Assembly: GCA_963971225.1 (NCBI GenBank)
Contig: OZ020269.1
Span: 19,094,921 to 19,158,920, forward strand
Reading direction: 5' to 3'
Length of the DNA: 64,000 nucleotides
From: Melieria omissa
Lineage: Eukaryota > Arthropoda > Insecta > Diptera > Ulidiidae
Program-made: the position numbers and the translations under genes
Shown here: piece by piece, positions 12,833 through 25,175 of the stretch
Position numbering within the stretch: position 1 is the first letter of the stretch
Layout: every line of letters starts with the position of its first letter
The notes under the pieces: generated by a model
The model's input: the letters and a program-made list of their open reading frames with translations, nothing else
The model's database searches: none
What the model was told of the DNA's origin: nothing

Positions 12833-13930
12833 CCTGCAGGAAAGAAGTAGTCAGTTGGCAAAAGTAACTAATTTTAAACTAATTATTTGACAACTAATTT
12901 GTAACTGATTGAAAAATCATGCATGGCAATACAGTTCACGAGCGCATGCGCCGCCCTCGTTGCGTTGTTCGTAAAAACGAAAAGGCGCCTGCGCGATGAA
13001 TAAGGGCTGCCTATGGTTTGAAAATTGATATTTTCTGAATCTAATGGTTTGGCAACATTGCTAACCAAAAACGACGCCATATCGTGTGTATCCGTCAAAG
13101 CGTGCGCGTGGAAAATCAAGTGCGTATTAAAAAGAGGTGCGTAAAATAATTGTGTTAATTATTTCATTTTTAAAAATGAATGCAACAAAAGCAAGAAGCA
13201 TTCGCCGAAAAATAAAAAAAACAGAGAGACATTTATCTTAACCAACTTACAAGTGAATATACGGCTGAAAGGACGAGTGAAGACGTGCAAGTTGAGCATT
13301 TGTGCGCGGAAAATTACAGCGAGCCTGAGGCAGAAAGTACGCCGCCGCAAAAAACACGTTCCTGTTATAAGTTTTTTTGACTTATACAGTTTATAAATGG
13401 ATATTATTAGAAAAATATATGTTTTTGTTACTAAATGAATTACATTGTTATTCTTAATGAAATGCCTTTAATGTTTTCTATTTTGTTTGGTATTAGTTAT
13501 AAGATGTAAATATTATATTTATTTATTTATATTATTTTAAATAATTGCACTTTGTTTCTGAAAAATTTTAATAAAAAAATTATGAATTGAATCCAATATA
13601 TTTGAAAATTCATTTGAAGGGGTTATGTAATTTGTAATGAGTTACTATTTGACTAGTTTAAAATCAGTTACAAACTAACTAATTTTTAACTAGTCCCAAA
13701 ACAACTAGTTTTAAATCAGTCGATTGTGGACTAATTATTAATTGGTTTGAAAACAACTAGTTATAAACTAGTTGGGAAGTCATGCAGAGGTAGACAATTG
13801 ATGTGCTGCTAGGACATCGCCACGTTAAAATAATCACTTCTTTTCAAGCAACATAACTAATTTGTAATCAGTCCTGTACAGAAAAGGACTAGTTATAAAC
13901 TAGTTTAAAATTAGTTACTTTTCCTGCAGG
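12833..13930. mobile_element. Inverted-repeat DNA transposon with ACTAGTT subterminal repeats
   Basis: A perfect 22-bp inverted repeat pairs 12860-12881 with 13901-13922; its inner part reads AAGTAACTAATTTTAAACTA on the left. Direct copies of CCTGCAGG lie outside it at 12833-12840 and 13923-13930. The best reading is an element of about 1.08 kb (12841-13922) flanked by an 8-bp target duplication, as hAT and P elements make, with the left terminus carrying about 16 extra bases. CCTGCAGG is palindromic, so it could instead belong to the inverted repeat. Roughly seven ACTAGTT-type words crowd 13650-13905. No intact transposase is present. A short plus-strand acidic frame near 13250-13380 might be a coding relic. 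Confidence 0.6.
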
Positions 13931-15151
13931 GTTGGCACAGCGGCAAAGCCAGAGAAAAGTGTAGTAGATCCACACACACACACACAGACACGAGCACCCA
14001 TGCAAAATACAGCCGTGAGTGTGGCGCTCGAAGTTAGAATAAAGATGATGCGGTTGTTGCTGCTGCTGCTGATGGTGGCTATGACAAGCAACATTGGCAA
14101 CACCGATGGCGGCTGGCAAGCCCACAGAGTTGCTTTCTATTGTAGGAAAATGTTTGGCGCAGATCCCAACCGTATGTACCAGAGTAGAAGTGTAGATGTG
14201 TGTGAGTGTGTATGCATGAGTGGGTGCAAAAGCAAACAGTTGATTATGCTGACGTTGTGGCAACCAGGGTTTATGAAACGTATGAGTGACACTTAACGAC
14301 AGGATACGCGCTTAAAGTCCTCTTGTGTTGTGGGCACCGAAGGCTTGACATGAGTAGAGTTAACGCGGAACTGTAAATCATGTAAAAGTATTAACAGACA
14401 ATAAAGAGAAACGAGGAGGAAAAGAAAAACTGGTAGACAGGCACGTGTTTATTGCATTTATTAGCGTCATAATTAATGCGGAAGTATGCGAAGACGAATA
14501 AGGCAGTGTTGCCATTGGGGGAAAAAAGATTAAGAATTTGTAGAAAATAAAAAAATTAATAAAATAATAGACAATAAATATCAATGTAATAAATACCCAA
14601 ATAATAGTTGCCAGGCGAGAAAAACAAAATTAAAAATTTACAGTATAATAGAAAAATTAAAAAAACAAACAAAAGAAACAAAACAAAAACTAAGAAGATA
14701 TAAAGAAGGGAAACAAAATATTAATACAAATTAAAAACACTGTTTGGAAAACAATTGTAATTAAATGTTATAAAAACTTACAACAAAAATATTGCAAAAA
14801 CATAAAAATGTTTAAAACGTACAACATTCACTAATAAATATTTATTTAATTTAATTTATTCAAATAACAATACAAAATAAACTATAAATATATCTACAAA
14901 CATACTTAAGGTATAATAATCAGTAAAAACAAAATAAAACACTCGAATTTAAAGAAACACAAATTTTTAGTAAACAACTACCAGGTATATCAGTATAAGG
15001 TGAGCCTCAAGATACAAATGTCTCAAAAGGGAATATTTGTTGTGAACGAGCCTTAATTTTTTTTGTTTTGTTGCTATGACATCTGTCAAGCATACTTAGT
15101 ATACATGAAGTCATTGAACAAACAACATTATATTTTTTCATCGTGTTAAAA
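13931..15151. other. Non-coding DNA, CA runs then A-rich
   Basis: A CA run lies at 13972-13990 and CTG/GCT triplets at 14055-14075. From about 14400 the plus strand is A-rich and G-poor. CAGTGTTGCC at 14504 looks like a hAT terminus, but I find no matching right end. The last 150 bases (about 15000-15151) may be the 5' untranslated part of the mariner relic that follows. Confidence 0.4.
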
Positions 15152-15660
15152 TTGTCGAATTTTGTACCAGATAGTGAGGATTTGCGGAAAGCATTAATTT
15201 TTTTTGTTTTTATTTGAAAAAAAGTGCTGCAGAGTCGCATCGAATGCTTGTCGAGGCATATGATGATCATGCCCTATCAAGGGCAACATGCAAAAGATCG
15301 TTTCAACGGTTCAATGAAGAACATGGAAGACCACCACAAAAGTTTGAAGACGCTGAATTGCAAACGATATTGGATAAAGATGACACTTTGAGTCAAAAGC
15401 AAATGGTAGAAATGTTAAATGTTGCACAAGCAACAATTTCTGTCCGTTTAAAAGCTATGGGAAAGATCCAAAAGTACGGAAAACCGAAAAAACAGTAGTG
15501 AAATTTTGCTTCAAAGCCACGAAAGAAAATCAATTTTGCATCGAATTGTTACTAGCGATGGAAAATGGATATATTTTAAGAATTCCGAACGGAAAAAATC
15601 ATGAGTCAATCCGGGACAACCTTCGACATCGACTGCAAAACTAGATTGATTCGGCAAGCG
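15152..15660 (+). pseudogene. Truncated mauritiana-type mariner transposase
   Basis: Translation gives the N-terminal half of a mariner transposase. SNFVPDSEDLRKALIFF runs from 15155, then an in-frame stop, then KKSAAESHRMLVEAYDD and FQRFNEEHGRPPQKFEDAEL, then the second helix-turn-helix LSQKQMVEMLNVAQATISVR and MGKIQKYGK. After a frame break comes HRIVTSDGKWIYF, where the family has a GDEKW motif around the first catalytic Asp. The usual ATG is TTG at 15152-15154. The frame then decays and ends near 15660, so the second and third catalytic Asp regions are missing. The GDFDV segment before the HGRPP linker is also deleted. This is a dead fragment (an intact transposase is about 345 residues). 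No terminal inverted repeats were seen. Confidence 0.8.
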
Positions 15661-16030
15661 CTTTGATATTTAAACATGCTACAAATAAGAAAAAAATAAA
15701 ATGTTTTAAGATAAAAGTTAAAGTTTTAATTTAATATAATAATTAAAAAATTTAAAATAATAAAAAAAAACATAAATAGTAGTAAATCTTTTCAAATTAA
15801 AATAAACACATGTTTCACGTTTCAGTCAGTAAAAGATAAAAAATTATAAATACAGAAAACGTTTTTAAATATTTAAAAATATAAAAAACAAAATATAAAC
15901 ATACCTAAAAAATATTTTAAAATAAAAATAGTGGTACTTAGCAAATGTTTTAAAATTATAATAAAAAAAATCATATTTACAGCAGTCAAACAATAAAATA
16001 AATAGAAATAAAACATATTTTTTTTAATTA
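15661..16030. other. A-rich spacer between two mariners
   Basis: Low-complexity A/T DNA with no gene. The plus strand is A-rich, and the 64-codon minus frame is an AT artefact. The last two bases (TA, 16029-16030) are the left target duplication of the next element. Confidence 0.6.
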
Positions 16031-16769
16031 TCAGGTGTACAACTTTGCTTCCGCCGTTTTTTTCCAAAATTAAAAGCTTTATTGCGAAAAAGTGCTTACA
16101 GATGTATTATTCAAAGTATTGTCCGTCGCTAGCGACAACTTTCTCCCATCCCGGCAATTTTCGGATCCCGGCTCGAAAAAAGGAGTCCTCTTTTGACGCT
16201 AACCATGAAGCAATCCATTTTTCCAATTCTTCGAAGGATTGAAAATGTTGATCTGCCAGGCCGTGTGCCATCGAACGGAATAGGTGGAAGTCAGAAGGGG
16301 CGACATCTGGGGAATACGGCGGGTGGGGCAAGACTTTCCATTTCAGCGTTTCCAGGTACTTTTTGACCACTTTTGCGACGTGAGGTCGCAAAAGTGGCCA
16401 CCACCATGTTTGTCTTCGACATCGAAATCACCATTTTTAAAACGTTGAAACCACTCCCGACACGTTCTTTCACTCAGAGCAGCATCACCGTAAGTTTCTG
16501 AGAGCATTCGATGCGCTTCAGCTGAATTTTTTTTCGAATTGTAACAGAAAAGTAAAACTTCCCGCAAATGGCGAGAATTGGGCACATAAACGGACATTTT
16601 CGAGCGTGAATAATACGAAAACAAGAACAACTGTCACTGAAACGGCGATGACAATTCGTTAGGCACTGTCCACACTCACTTTAAAGGCGTTACCATCTAT
16701 GTATTTCAACCAGCCTCAGCCGGTACAGCAACCTATCGGAAAATGGCGGAAGCAAAGTTGTACACCTGA
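16031..16769 (-). mobile_element. Internally deleted mariner element, copy A
   Basis: The 739-bp element has perfect terminal inverted repeats starting TCAGGTGTACAACTTTGCTT at 16031 and, reversed, ending at 16769. TA lies on both sides (16029-16030, 16770-16771), the canonical mariner target duplication. Its termini match those of copy B at 40712-41632. The middle, including the first two catalytic Asp regions, is gone. It could be moved only by a transposase made elsewhere. At the deletion junction a 13-bp inverted repeat (16367-16379 and 16385-16397) was created. Confidence 0.93.
16107..16597 (-). pseudogene. Transposase remnant of mariner copy A
   Basis: On the minus strand the N-terminal part starts at MSVYVPNSRHLREVLLFCY (ATG at about 16597) and runs through CREWFQRFKNGDFDVEDKHGGG. 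It then jumps at the deletion junction, about 16398, into a short out-of-frame stretch. A second frame resumes with HVAKVVKKYLETLKWKVLPH and PPYSPDVAPSDFHLFRSMAH, and ends EKVVASDGQYFE at 16107. The second helix-turn-helix and the first two catalytic Asp motifs are missing; the PSD-type third-Asp region (APSDF, with the HDN motif lost) remains. Near the C-terminus LPERWEKV reads LPGWEKV, so a codon is lost. It cannot make active transposase. Confidence 0.9.
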
Positions 16770-19375
16770 TACTTGAAGTATAAACAATTTTGTTAAAAAT
16801 ATAAATTATAAAAAAATGAAAAAAATATGTAAATAAAAATATAATTAGAAGTGAGTATCTTCAAATTAGAATTAAAAACATTTTTTAAGTTTCAAAAGCT
16901 CCAAATTCACTCACTGGCCTTCTGCTACCCTCACAGTTTTACGTATTCAATTTACGTCAACCCTAAAATTATCACAACAATAAAACAAACAACAAATGCG
17001 GCACCTGAAGAAAATTGCAAAAAACTACGAACAGAAACAGCAGAAAGGTGTTACGCGTATGTTTAACGATAAAAATACACGCAAACGACAAAAAAGCAAT
17101 AACAACAAGCAAGCCAACGTGATATTAAGCTTTGCGCTAACAAAATAGTAACAACAAAAAATTTAGAGGAAGGAAGAGACGAGCCACAAAGCGGCGCACA
17201 ATTTGCACTTGTCTGACGATGGTAAACAAGGCGGCAGGGGGGAGGACAGACGAACAGCCAGTTGAATGAATGGACAGCGCAGACGAAAATTGTTCAAATT
17301 GTGGAACAAAATGCGTTAAGTGAGCATTTAACAGCCGATGACTACAATCGAAGTGGTGTTGTAGTTGTTGTTGTGGTTTATTTATATTGACATTACATGC
17401 TGATAACTTGGCAAGAGGCAGCTCACAATGAGCGCACTTGTTGCACACTGTATAACACACGCGCACTGTATATATGTGAGTATTAGTGTATGTGACTTGT
17501 TATCACTGGCGACAGAAATACAAATCGTTTGCTAATAAAAAACCACAGCCGATAGAGTACACGCGAGCAAATAAGGCGGTGTGTGAAGCGGTACATACAT
17601 GCGTTCATATATACTTATGTATATATTTGTATGGTGGCAATTGAGCATTTCTCCACAAACCGCAAATGTACAAATAACGAACTTTGCACTGCCTACTGTC
17701 ATGCAACCCTCTCCCTTTAACTCCCCCTACTGCACATCCTTAAGCATACTGACAACGACACTCAGCTGTCGATGCTATCAGCGCTGCCACCCATGGCGAC
17801 CTGCGCACACTGACCGCCAACCAGCAGCAGACAGACGCAGACGTCCATGCGTTGCAGCAGGAAGCATTCATTTGCTTTTAATTGACAATGTTTGATTTGT
17901 TGCTAGCTGTATTTGTTGCTATTGATTGCAATAAAACAGTTCGAACAGCAAATAAAACACAGCAAACACAACGCACGAAGCAGCAAAAAGGCGCCAATTG
18001 TGACAGCGAACGCAACGGGCGCGCTGCCATATCGATCGATTGTGTATTTTCATTTAGCGATAAAATCACACAAACTGTCGGCGACTGGAAGCATTTTCTT
18101 GGTTAAAATTGGATGGAAAGGGGGCCGGCGGAAGCAGCAGTCTTCGGTCTGCAAAAGTGTAAAAAGAAAGAAGGGAACAGCACACGAAGGAGGGGCCACG
18201 TATTGGAAATCGATGAGTGATTCAGAGAGATTCGCAGCAAAATCGAATCGGCGAACTGGCAAATAACACAAAGCATTACGCTGTATAAATGGAAATGTGA
18301 GACACAGTGTTGAATGCACGACAAACGAAAAGGGGAAAATTATATGAAATAATTTATGACACCAAAAATATGCTTCGAGAGTTGTGGTTGTTTTCGATTT
18401 AATGGACTTCAAAGTACGAAAAGCATTTTTACTTAAATTTTAAACAATAAAATCCCGAAAAGAAAGATCGACTACAGCTCCTATAACTCACACAGTTACA
18501 CAAGAAAATGCAATCAATTGCAAGCAAGAAACTGACGCAACTTTCAGCTTGAAATAAGTGGACTTAAGCGTATAAAACGAATAACTTGATAGAAGGTGGC
18601 AAGACAACGCAGAAAAAACATAACAGAAGCGTGAAATTTAATATTTTCCACGCTGCCGCAATGTGCATTGCAGTGCTCGGGAAAAATTAAAGTGTATTAA
18701 ATACACAAAAAAGAAAACAAGTGAACGGTGTTGGTCGACTGGTTGGTGCGCTAAACCATAGTTACGACTTTTGTGTGAGTGTATTTTACAAGTGTTTTTT
18801 ACCAGATCCCAATCTTCTGACTCAAACCAGATCGAAAACGTCTTATGAATAGTTAGCTAGAAGGAAGTCTGCAGTCTTTAAGGACGGTTCCAAAGATTTG
18901 GCAAATCTCTTTGACAGAATGTCTCAGAGATACCAGTTCAAGTTAAGGTTCAGGTCCATTCTCAATGCTGGCGGGCAGCATATTCTGTATCAACTAATTT
19001 CGTCATTGTATTTTATTTGAACACTAAGCCAAATTGTTGTTATAGTTTATTTAGTAGAAAAAAACGTTACAAAACTTATATTAACCTAGAAATGACAGAT
19101 TTATGGTTCAAATACTTTGATTCTACGACATGTTCGTTGCTATCACAGTTCTTCGTTGTCTTATGAAAGGCTGGTTTTTGAAGTACTAAAAAAAGTAGGT
19201 ACCATGAAATATAACCGCTGGAATTTATGTAAAATGAGAGTAAAAAATATTGATTTATTTTTTTTACATAATAAAATGAAAGAAAAATCTTGGGTAACAT
19301 AATCTAAAAACTCAACTATGTTAAAATATTAGGTTTTCAAAAAGGAAAATATACACATACACACATTCGTGAAGG
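16770..19375. other. Non-coding DNA, mostly single-copy-looking
   Basis: Short frames at 17137-17466, 17599-17895 and 17913-18412 lack domains and overlap on both strands. Bases 17140-17900 and 18000-18270 are less AT-rich than average and might hold untranslated exon or enhancer sequence. Bases 18800-19000 have the mixed composition of an old repeat. Nothing is decisive. Confidence 0.3.
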
Positions 19376-19625
19376 ATCAAAATTGTAAATTAAAAAAAAA
19401 TTTATTCATAAAATTAAAAAAAAAAAAATTTATTTATAAAATTTTTTTTTATTCCTCAAATTTTTTTTTATTTTAATGAAACAATTTATTTATTTAAAAA
19501 ATTTGTTTAATTTGAAATTAATTTTTTCATTAAAAAATTTTTTGTAGTTGAAACATTTTTTTACATTTTTTAATTTAAAAATTTTGGAAATAAAAAATTT
19601 TTTCCCAATTTTGGATTATACAGTC
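19376..19625. repeat. AT-only low-complexity block
   Basis: About 250 bases of nearly pure A and T, in which A-runs on one side mirror T-runs on the other (AAATTTATTTATAAAATTTT-like). It could extrude a hairpin. It is immediately followed by an interspersed repeat, so it may be that repeat's own tail. Confidence 0.6.
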
Positions 19626-19639
19626 TTGTTTGGGTATAG

Positions 19640-20090
19640 TGAGCCCCCTATATAGTGAACACCCAAATTTTGACATCGAGCCTCTAAATATAGCAACAAA
19701 TTTTCAAGCAAAAAACAAAAAGTGTATTTTGAGCAAATAAAACGAGTTTATGAAGAAAAATGTTGACCTTGCAATAATTAGTTCACCATATCCAGACACC
19801 ACTGTATTCACTTTTGAGGTACACCAATTTTTCTAGTAATGCGTGATACGTCTAAGTGATATCTACAATGTTTCACAATCCCATTAAAATCGGATCGGTA
19901 GATTGAAAAATTCGATCAAGGATTAAGGGATCGATCGGGATTCGATCAAGGACTAAACATCTGGAATATTTCTACTTACATTAGTAATATTAAATATTAG
20001 TAATATTAAAAAATATAACAATCATACAATTATGCGAGCTCTTTGCCCTTCTTTATCCGGCTTTATCCTTTAAGACAATGTTTATTTTGT
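19640..20090 (+). repeat. Unclassified dispersed repeat Y, copy 1
   Basis: This segment shares blocks in the same order with 22920-23390: TATTCACTTTTGAG, then TTTTTCTAGTAATGCG, then ATCxxAATCGGA, then ACTAAAxxTCTGGAATAT, then TATAACAATCA, then a CTTTGCC...GGCTxT...CCTT ending. Each copy is preceded by a block of A/T runs. I cannot assign a transposon class. No open frame is present. Confidence 0.5.
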
Positions 20091-21935
20091 TTTGGGGGGA
20101 GTGCATATCGCCTATTGTCTGCTACCACCTTTTGAGGCCTCGCGTACCATTTTCTTGTACCATTTATGAAAATGAGATACAAAATTTAAAATTGTTTCCT
20201 ACTTAGACTTAAAAATAATTAATTTAAATATTAGATTCAGTGATTATTCAGATCAGCGGTTCATAGTTCGACAAATACATTGATTATTCAGATCAGCGCA
20301 TAAAAGTTTGCTAACTGTTGATCTAAATAAGTACTGAATTTTAAATTATAAATCATTATCTTCAAATCTAAGTTTGAGTTAATCAACTATTGGCTCATAC
20401 TCATAATTTTGGCTCTTCTCAAATGTACAAATATATAGCAACACTGCTCTAAAATTGGCGCATGCTGCTAACTTCCTCGTCAGTTCTTAGCTAAGGTACA
20501 ATTTCAATCGAAAAGACAATTTCGTTGTGCTATTTTGAGAAACACGAATGATATCGTCGATACCAGTTAACTGACGGAAGGACACAAGATAAAAGGAAAT
20601 CATTTTATTTAATTGTTGAGCTAATTGTGATCGCACATAATAGCAACGCTTCCTGCAGACTTCATAAGCTCCAAAACAAAACTATTTCGCCTAACTTTAC
20701 CAACACAGTACAAAGTGTAGAGTCCACAGGTGCAATGCTGTCTGTACGCAACCGTATGAAGTACAACAAAGCTTACCAAATCTTGGGGAACACAACCCAT
20801 ACGAATAGTCACTTGCAAGACAATACAACGGAACTGAGCGGAACTAATGCACCTGTGAAGCAATTTTTGTGCGCTGCGAATGGCATCAACCGACCGACGA
20901 GCATCGAATGTGAGTTGTCAAAACTTGCAATGCCGGAAAACGCGCACAAAAACTGCCACAAAAAAACAAAATTAATAAAATAGCTGAAATAATGCAGTGG
21001 ACGAGACATGAAATAGAGATAAAAACTGCAACAACAACAATCACTGTAATAACATGAATCGCAACTCACACATTTCATTACACGAATCACACGCTTCAAC
21101 GTGCCAGTGCGAAAAGAAAATATTTATAAACAAAAAAGGGCATCGAAAAAAAAGCAGAGAGTTGAAAAAAATGCACAACACACAATAGACAGAAAAACAT
21201 GCAACACAACAGAAAAACGCAGAAATATGAGGCTTAGCTGCCCTGTGCGGAGCAGACGAATGCGAAGCTTAGGAAACCGGCCGGGTGGGTGGCGTCTCTA
21301 AGCTGTCGGCCGTATAGATTAGTTGCTTTCACGCGCATTTTTTATGTAGTTTTTTGTTGTTGTTTTTGTATGTTAATTGTTTACATATTTCCTATGCATG
21401 CGCAGAGGAAGTGTTGCGATAAATTACATACGCGATTAGCGCCCGAAAGATATGGAAGAAATGCACTTTGGGGGCGCACAGCGGAAGAAAACATAATTGA
21501 AAAAACTGAAAATTCAAATGTTAATTAAATATGAATTTAAAGTGATTATGCAGGCAAATTATTCATGAGAAATTAGTTTCCCTAAATGTACAAATATTGA
21601 AGTTGTCATAGAAAATTAAATGACATTTTGAAGATTAAAAATAAGAAACTCGACGCAGTGAAGAGAAGTTGTGGATTTTCTGAATTGGTTTGTTTTTGTT
21701 TTAATGAATAAACATATTGTGATTCAAAACATGTTTCGAAAACTATCAGCGATAACTTTTAATATAAAACCTAATCTAAAAACATCCCTCTACGGAAAAG
21801 TCAACATGAATGGAGGAAATAAACTGAATGGAAGGAACCTAGTTGCCTTTGTGCGCAAAAAACACTCAAAAAAAGTATACGAGTACGTCTATTGTACTGA
21901 GAGTTAAGGTTTCCTGTTAGTTTACTTTAATTCTA
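20091..21935. other. Non-coding DNA
   Basis: GATTATTCAGATCAGCG occurs twice at about 20240-20297, a local direct duplication. The 118-codon plus frame at 20627-20983 and the frames at 21101-21528 show no domain. The rest looks like ordinary intron or intergenic DNA. Confidence 0.35.
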
Positions 21936-22600
21936 CTGGACTCCTAGTGAGTAGAATCAGTAGATACTGTGGGGCCAAGAAGCCAAGGTGGTCGCTTCTC
22001 AATGGATTAGTGCCAAATGTCTCAAAGCAGATTTTTGAGTGCCCACAAAAAGCGATCCTTCGCCTCATAGTCCTCCACAGGAAGGAAATAGCGCACTGCC
22101 AGAAATGCTTGTATTTTCTATGTAACCTGCGGATATTTTCCCCAGCACTTATGATCTCGATGGGTTCAAGGCAAGAGCCCATAACCACTTCACTCATAAC
22201 CCTATCTCCTAACCTTTATATCCTTCCTGAACCAACGCAATGCTTCGCATTAATAGGGGTCATCCCCTGCGCGTTTTTTCGTGTTTGCCCATAGATGAAA
22301 TGATCCGTCCTTAGGCGAAGCAACAGGAGAAACTGCGAGCATTGGTTAGATGACGGGAATCATAACTTGTTTCCAACCGCAGTAGCTCTCAGAATTGCTT
22401 CTAGCTGGTGGGTTAAAATAATCCATTTGTAAGCAGTGGCTCTGATGGCTGCAGATGGGAGTGAGAGAACATGTTCAGGGCCAATGAATGTAGCCTCAAA
22501 TTTGTTTCGAGCTAGGAGTCTGACGTTTAGTTTCCCACAGATTCTACATGTCCCGAGGGCCAAATAAGCATCAGATTATTATATCTGCCTACATAATTTA
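21936..22600 (-). repeat. GC-balanced island, probably an old repeat
   Basis: Base composition shifts sharply from AT-rich to balanced. Minus-strand frames at 22360-22563 and 21922-22197 look more protein-like than the surroundings (CRICGKLN, SCLEPIEIISAGENIRRL) but end in stops and match no domain I can name. Near its minus-strand start, CRICGKL is C..C-like. I suspect the 3' part of a decayed non-LTR retrotransposon. A processed host fragment is an alternative. Confidence 0.35.
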
Positions 22601-22919
22601 ACCTACATTTGTATGTTTTTAATATAGCGGAGATGGTTTGAGAGCTCTCTAAGGCTATAAGCGCAGATTCGAAGTCGCTAAAGATGGATCCGCCTGAATC
22701 TAACAATGGAATAAGAACTTTTTCATGGAAAAAATATGTTGTAAAATATTATAAATATGAGCAAAATATTAAAAAAATTTGATGATTGGACCGCACATAA
22801 CCTTAAAAAATTCGAAGATTACATTTTATTGTGTTTGGGTGTCACGCAGGTGGAAAACATGTGGAAACTATATATGATTTTAAACATTATGTGAGAAATA
22901 CATAAAAAAATTTGGCGAG
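22601..22919. other. AT-rich spacer
   Basis: No gene or named repeat is seen. Bases 22735-22800 are AT-rich with a GATGATTGGACCGCACATAA word, and this stretch may belong to the upstream edge of repeat Y copy 2. Confidence 0.3.
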
Positions 22920-23400
22920 TGAACCAAAATTCTAACTTGGCAAAAAAAAATTTTTTTTCATAAAAACTTTTATTACAATTTTTTTTAAATAAAAAATGTT
23001 TTAAATAAAAAATTTTTTTTAGGTTACATTCACTCTTGAGTTCAAATGATGTAAAACAAATTGTGTTTAGTTAAAAAAAAATTTTAATTTTAAAAAATTG
23101 TTAAATAAAAATAAATTCTTTTTGAGGTTGTATTCACTTTTGAGTTCAACTGATTTTTCTAGTAATGCGATAACTACATATGTCTCAATCTCATCTAAAT
23201 CGGACGACTAAGAAAGTTATTAACTTCTATTTTTATTTACTATATTAATTCTGGCAGATCGGGAATTAACTATTATAGACTAAAACTCTGGAATATACTA
23301 ACCTATGTTAATACTAGTTTTAAAAAAATATAACAATCAAAATTGGCCGAGGCACTTTGCCTTTCCTCTTTCGGCTATGGCCTTCAATTGCACTTCTGTG
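22920..23400 (+). repeat. Unclassified dispersed repeat Y, copy 2
   Basis: Matches 19640-20090 in block order and orientation. It has A/T runs at 22945-23100, TTGTATTCACTTTTGAGTTC at about 23123, TTTTTCTAGTAATGCG at about 23154, TAAATCGGACGA at about 23196, CTGGAATATACTAACC at about 23288 and CTTTGCCTTTCC at 23355. Divergence between the copies is large, so both are old. Confidence 0.5.
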
Positions 23401-23618
23401 TTGAATAATTTCAGACATTGTAAAAATTGAAAAATCTACTTTTGTGTTGTACAAAACCGATCATAACTCAAACACTAATGACAATTATAACTTGAAATTT
23501 GACATGAACAGTGCTGCCAACCCATACAACAATTTTTCGGCGAAAATAATTACCCGCATAGTTAAAATCGACAGATCAAATCATTTGAATAAGCCTCGCT
23601 GGCTAAACTTTCGCTTTC

Positions 23619-23687
23619 GGAGTATTGAACTCGCGGAGTCTTGACTCGCGGCCCAACGCACTAGCCAGCTGAGCTACAGCGGAGCCT
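23619..23687 (-). repeat. tRNA-derived SINE head (solo)
   Basis: Reading the minus strand, GGCTCCGCTGTAGCTCAGCT is followed by GGCTAGTGCGTTGGGCCGCG and then AGTTCAATACTCC. TAGCTCAGCTGG fits the RNA polymerase III A box, and AGTTCAATACTCC is close to a B box. The same head precedes the SINE body at 39905-40171 and 61787-62093. No shared body follows here, so this is a solo or truncated copy, or a related tRNA pseudogene. Confidence 0.7.
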
Positions 23688-25175
23688 TTCGCTTACTGAA
23701 TAATATTACTGTTATGCTGTAAATCAAGAACTTGTCAAACTATTCAACTAACTATTGATTATGCAAAAGAAATATCATAACAGATTTATTATCATTCATA
23801 TACATTCTTAGACTTTCTGAGTTTTTGTGTATTTTCCTAAGAATGCTTGCGGACAGTGGGCATTGCTCTTTCAAATAGCTCACGTTATGACGACTATGAA
23901 AACGCAACAAAAACAAAAATATTGTAGATAAAAGAAAAAGAAATCAAAGTACAACAAAACAAAAACTTTAAGTATTTTTTAACTTTTTCTGCTAAATCGT
24001 AAAATGCAATGCCACTTGCGACAGTGGTGACTGGCCAAATGGGTTTGACAAGTAGCACGTTTTGTTCAACAACCTCACAAACGGGCAACAAACACGGGCA
24101 CTGACAATTCAATAGTTGGTCATATTGTTGTTGTTACAACAATGAACAAATTCAGTGAACAAATGTGGCAGTCATTTTGAATTTAACAAGAAGACTTTTG
24201 CCTACAGTAGAAGATACAGTGGTGACAAAAAGTGGTGCAAGTCGAATGAAAAACAACAACTGCAGAGGCAAAATGAATGAAGCTACAACAACCACAAGTC
24301 GAGCAATGATGAGAAATATGGCAGAGGCGCAGCAATGTAATTAGTGCATTAGCCAACGGAAAGCGGAAGTGAGGAGCGCAAGACGCTGAGACCAACTGCT
24401 GGGGACGGGGGAAGGGGAACTTAAGTGTGTTCGCAATCCAATTTGTGCCATGCAATGCATCGCTTTAAGTGCTTTGCTGGTAGTTACAGTTATGTGTTTG
24501 AAATGTAAGGAATTTCATAAAGGCGAACGTTACTGCACTTTGATGACCAACATTCGTAACACTGCATAGAGTTGAATTAAATATTTAATGACTGAAATTT
24601 TTTTGTACGCTGTCAGCAACACAGCAACACAACATTGCAGAAGTGCGGAATGCATTCATTTCTTTGCCTGCCATAGATAATTTTACTATCGATTTTTCAG
24701 TTTTGTAACAATGAGTTGGCAGGATTTCTATGCTGTTCCGAGTTTTACTGCAATTTCATCAATTCATCGATGACAATGATGCCGGTGTCTATTATGTCTT
24801 CAACACGACAGTCAACACAAATTGTCACTCGACGAGTTTTCTGCCGCTCGGCGATAAAACAACCCCAACGAATGCGGCTCATCAGCTGTGGCTTGATTAA
24901 TGGCGACGAACGAACGAACAACTGACAGCGCTGTGGCGTGACGTGCAATGTCGCACTGTGTCGTCTGCGGTGTGGTGTCCAATGATGGGCAGAAATGTGC
25001 TACGATGACATTAGTTATGGACATATGGACTGCATTACAACATTACAAGGCAATTTCGTTCTCACAAAAAAAAAAAAAGTAATAAATAAAAGAAAATAAA
25101 ATGTCCTAAGAGAGCGAGAGAAAAACGCGCCAACAGCGCAAACTATGCGCCAGCCAGTGCAGACGATTGGCGAAC
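23688..25175. other. Non-coding DNA
   Basis: No supported gene. Short frames on both strands at 24180-25024 overlap one another without codon bias. Bases 24240-24420 and 24830-24990 are relatively GC-rich. An A-run lies at 25066-25078. Confidence 0.35.

Noticed and set aside
12883..13380. Transposase coding region of the 12.8-kb element
   Set aside because: Only short broken frames; the acidic stretch near 13250-13380 has no recognisable transposase motif.
14504..14520. CAGTGTTGCC as a hAT left end
   Set aside because: No downstream ggcaacactg-type right end with a matching 8-bp duplication was found within a sensible distance.
23619..23687. Functional tRNA gene
   Set aside because: A-box and B-box words are present, but no closed acceptor stem or clear anticodon arm can be drawn, and the head matches the SINE copies.
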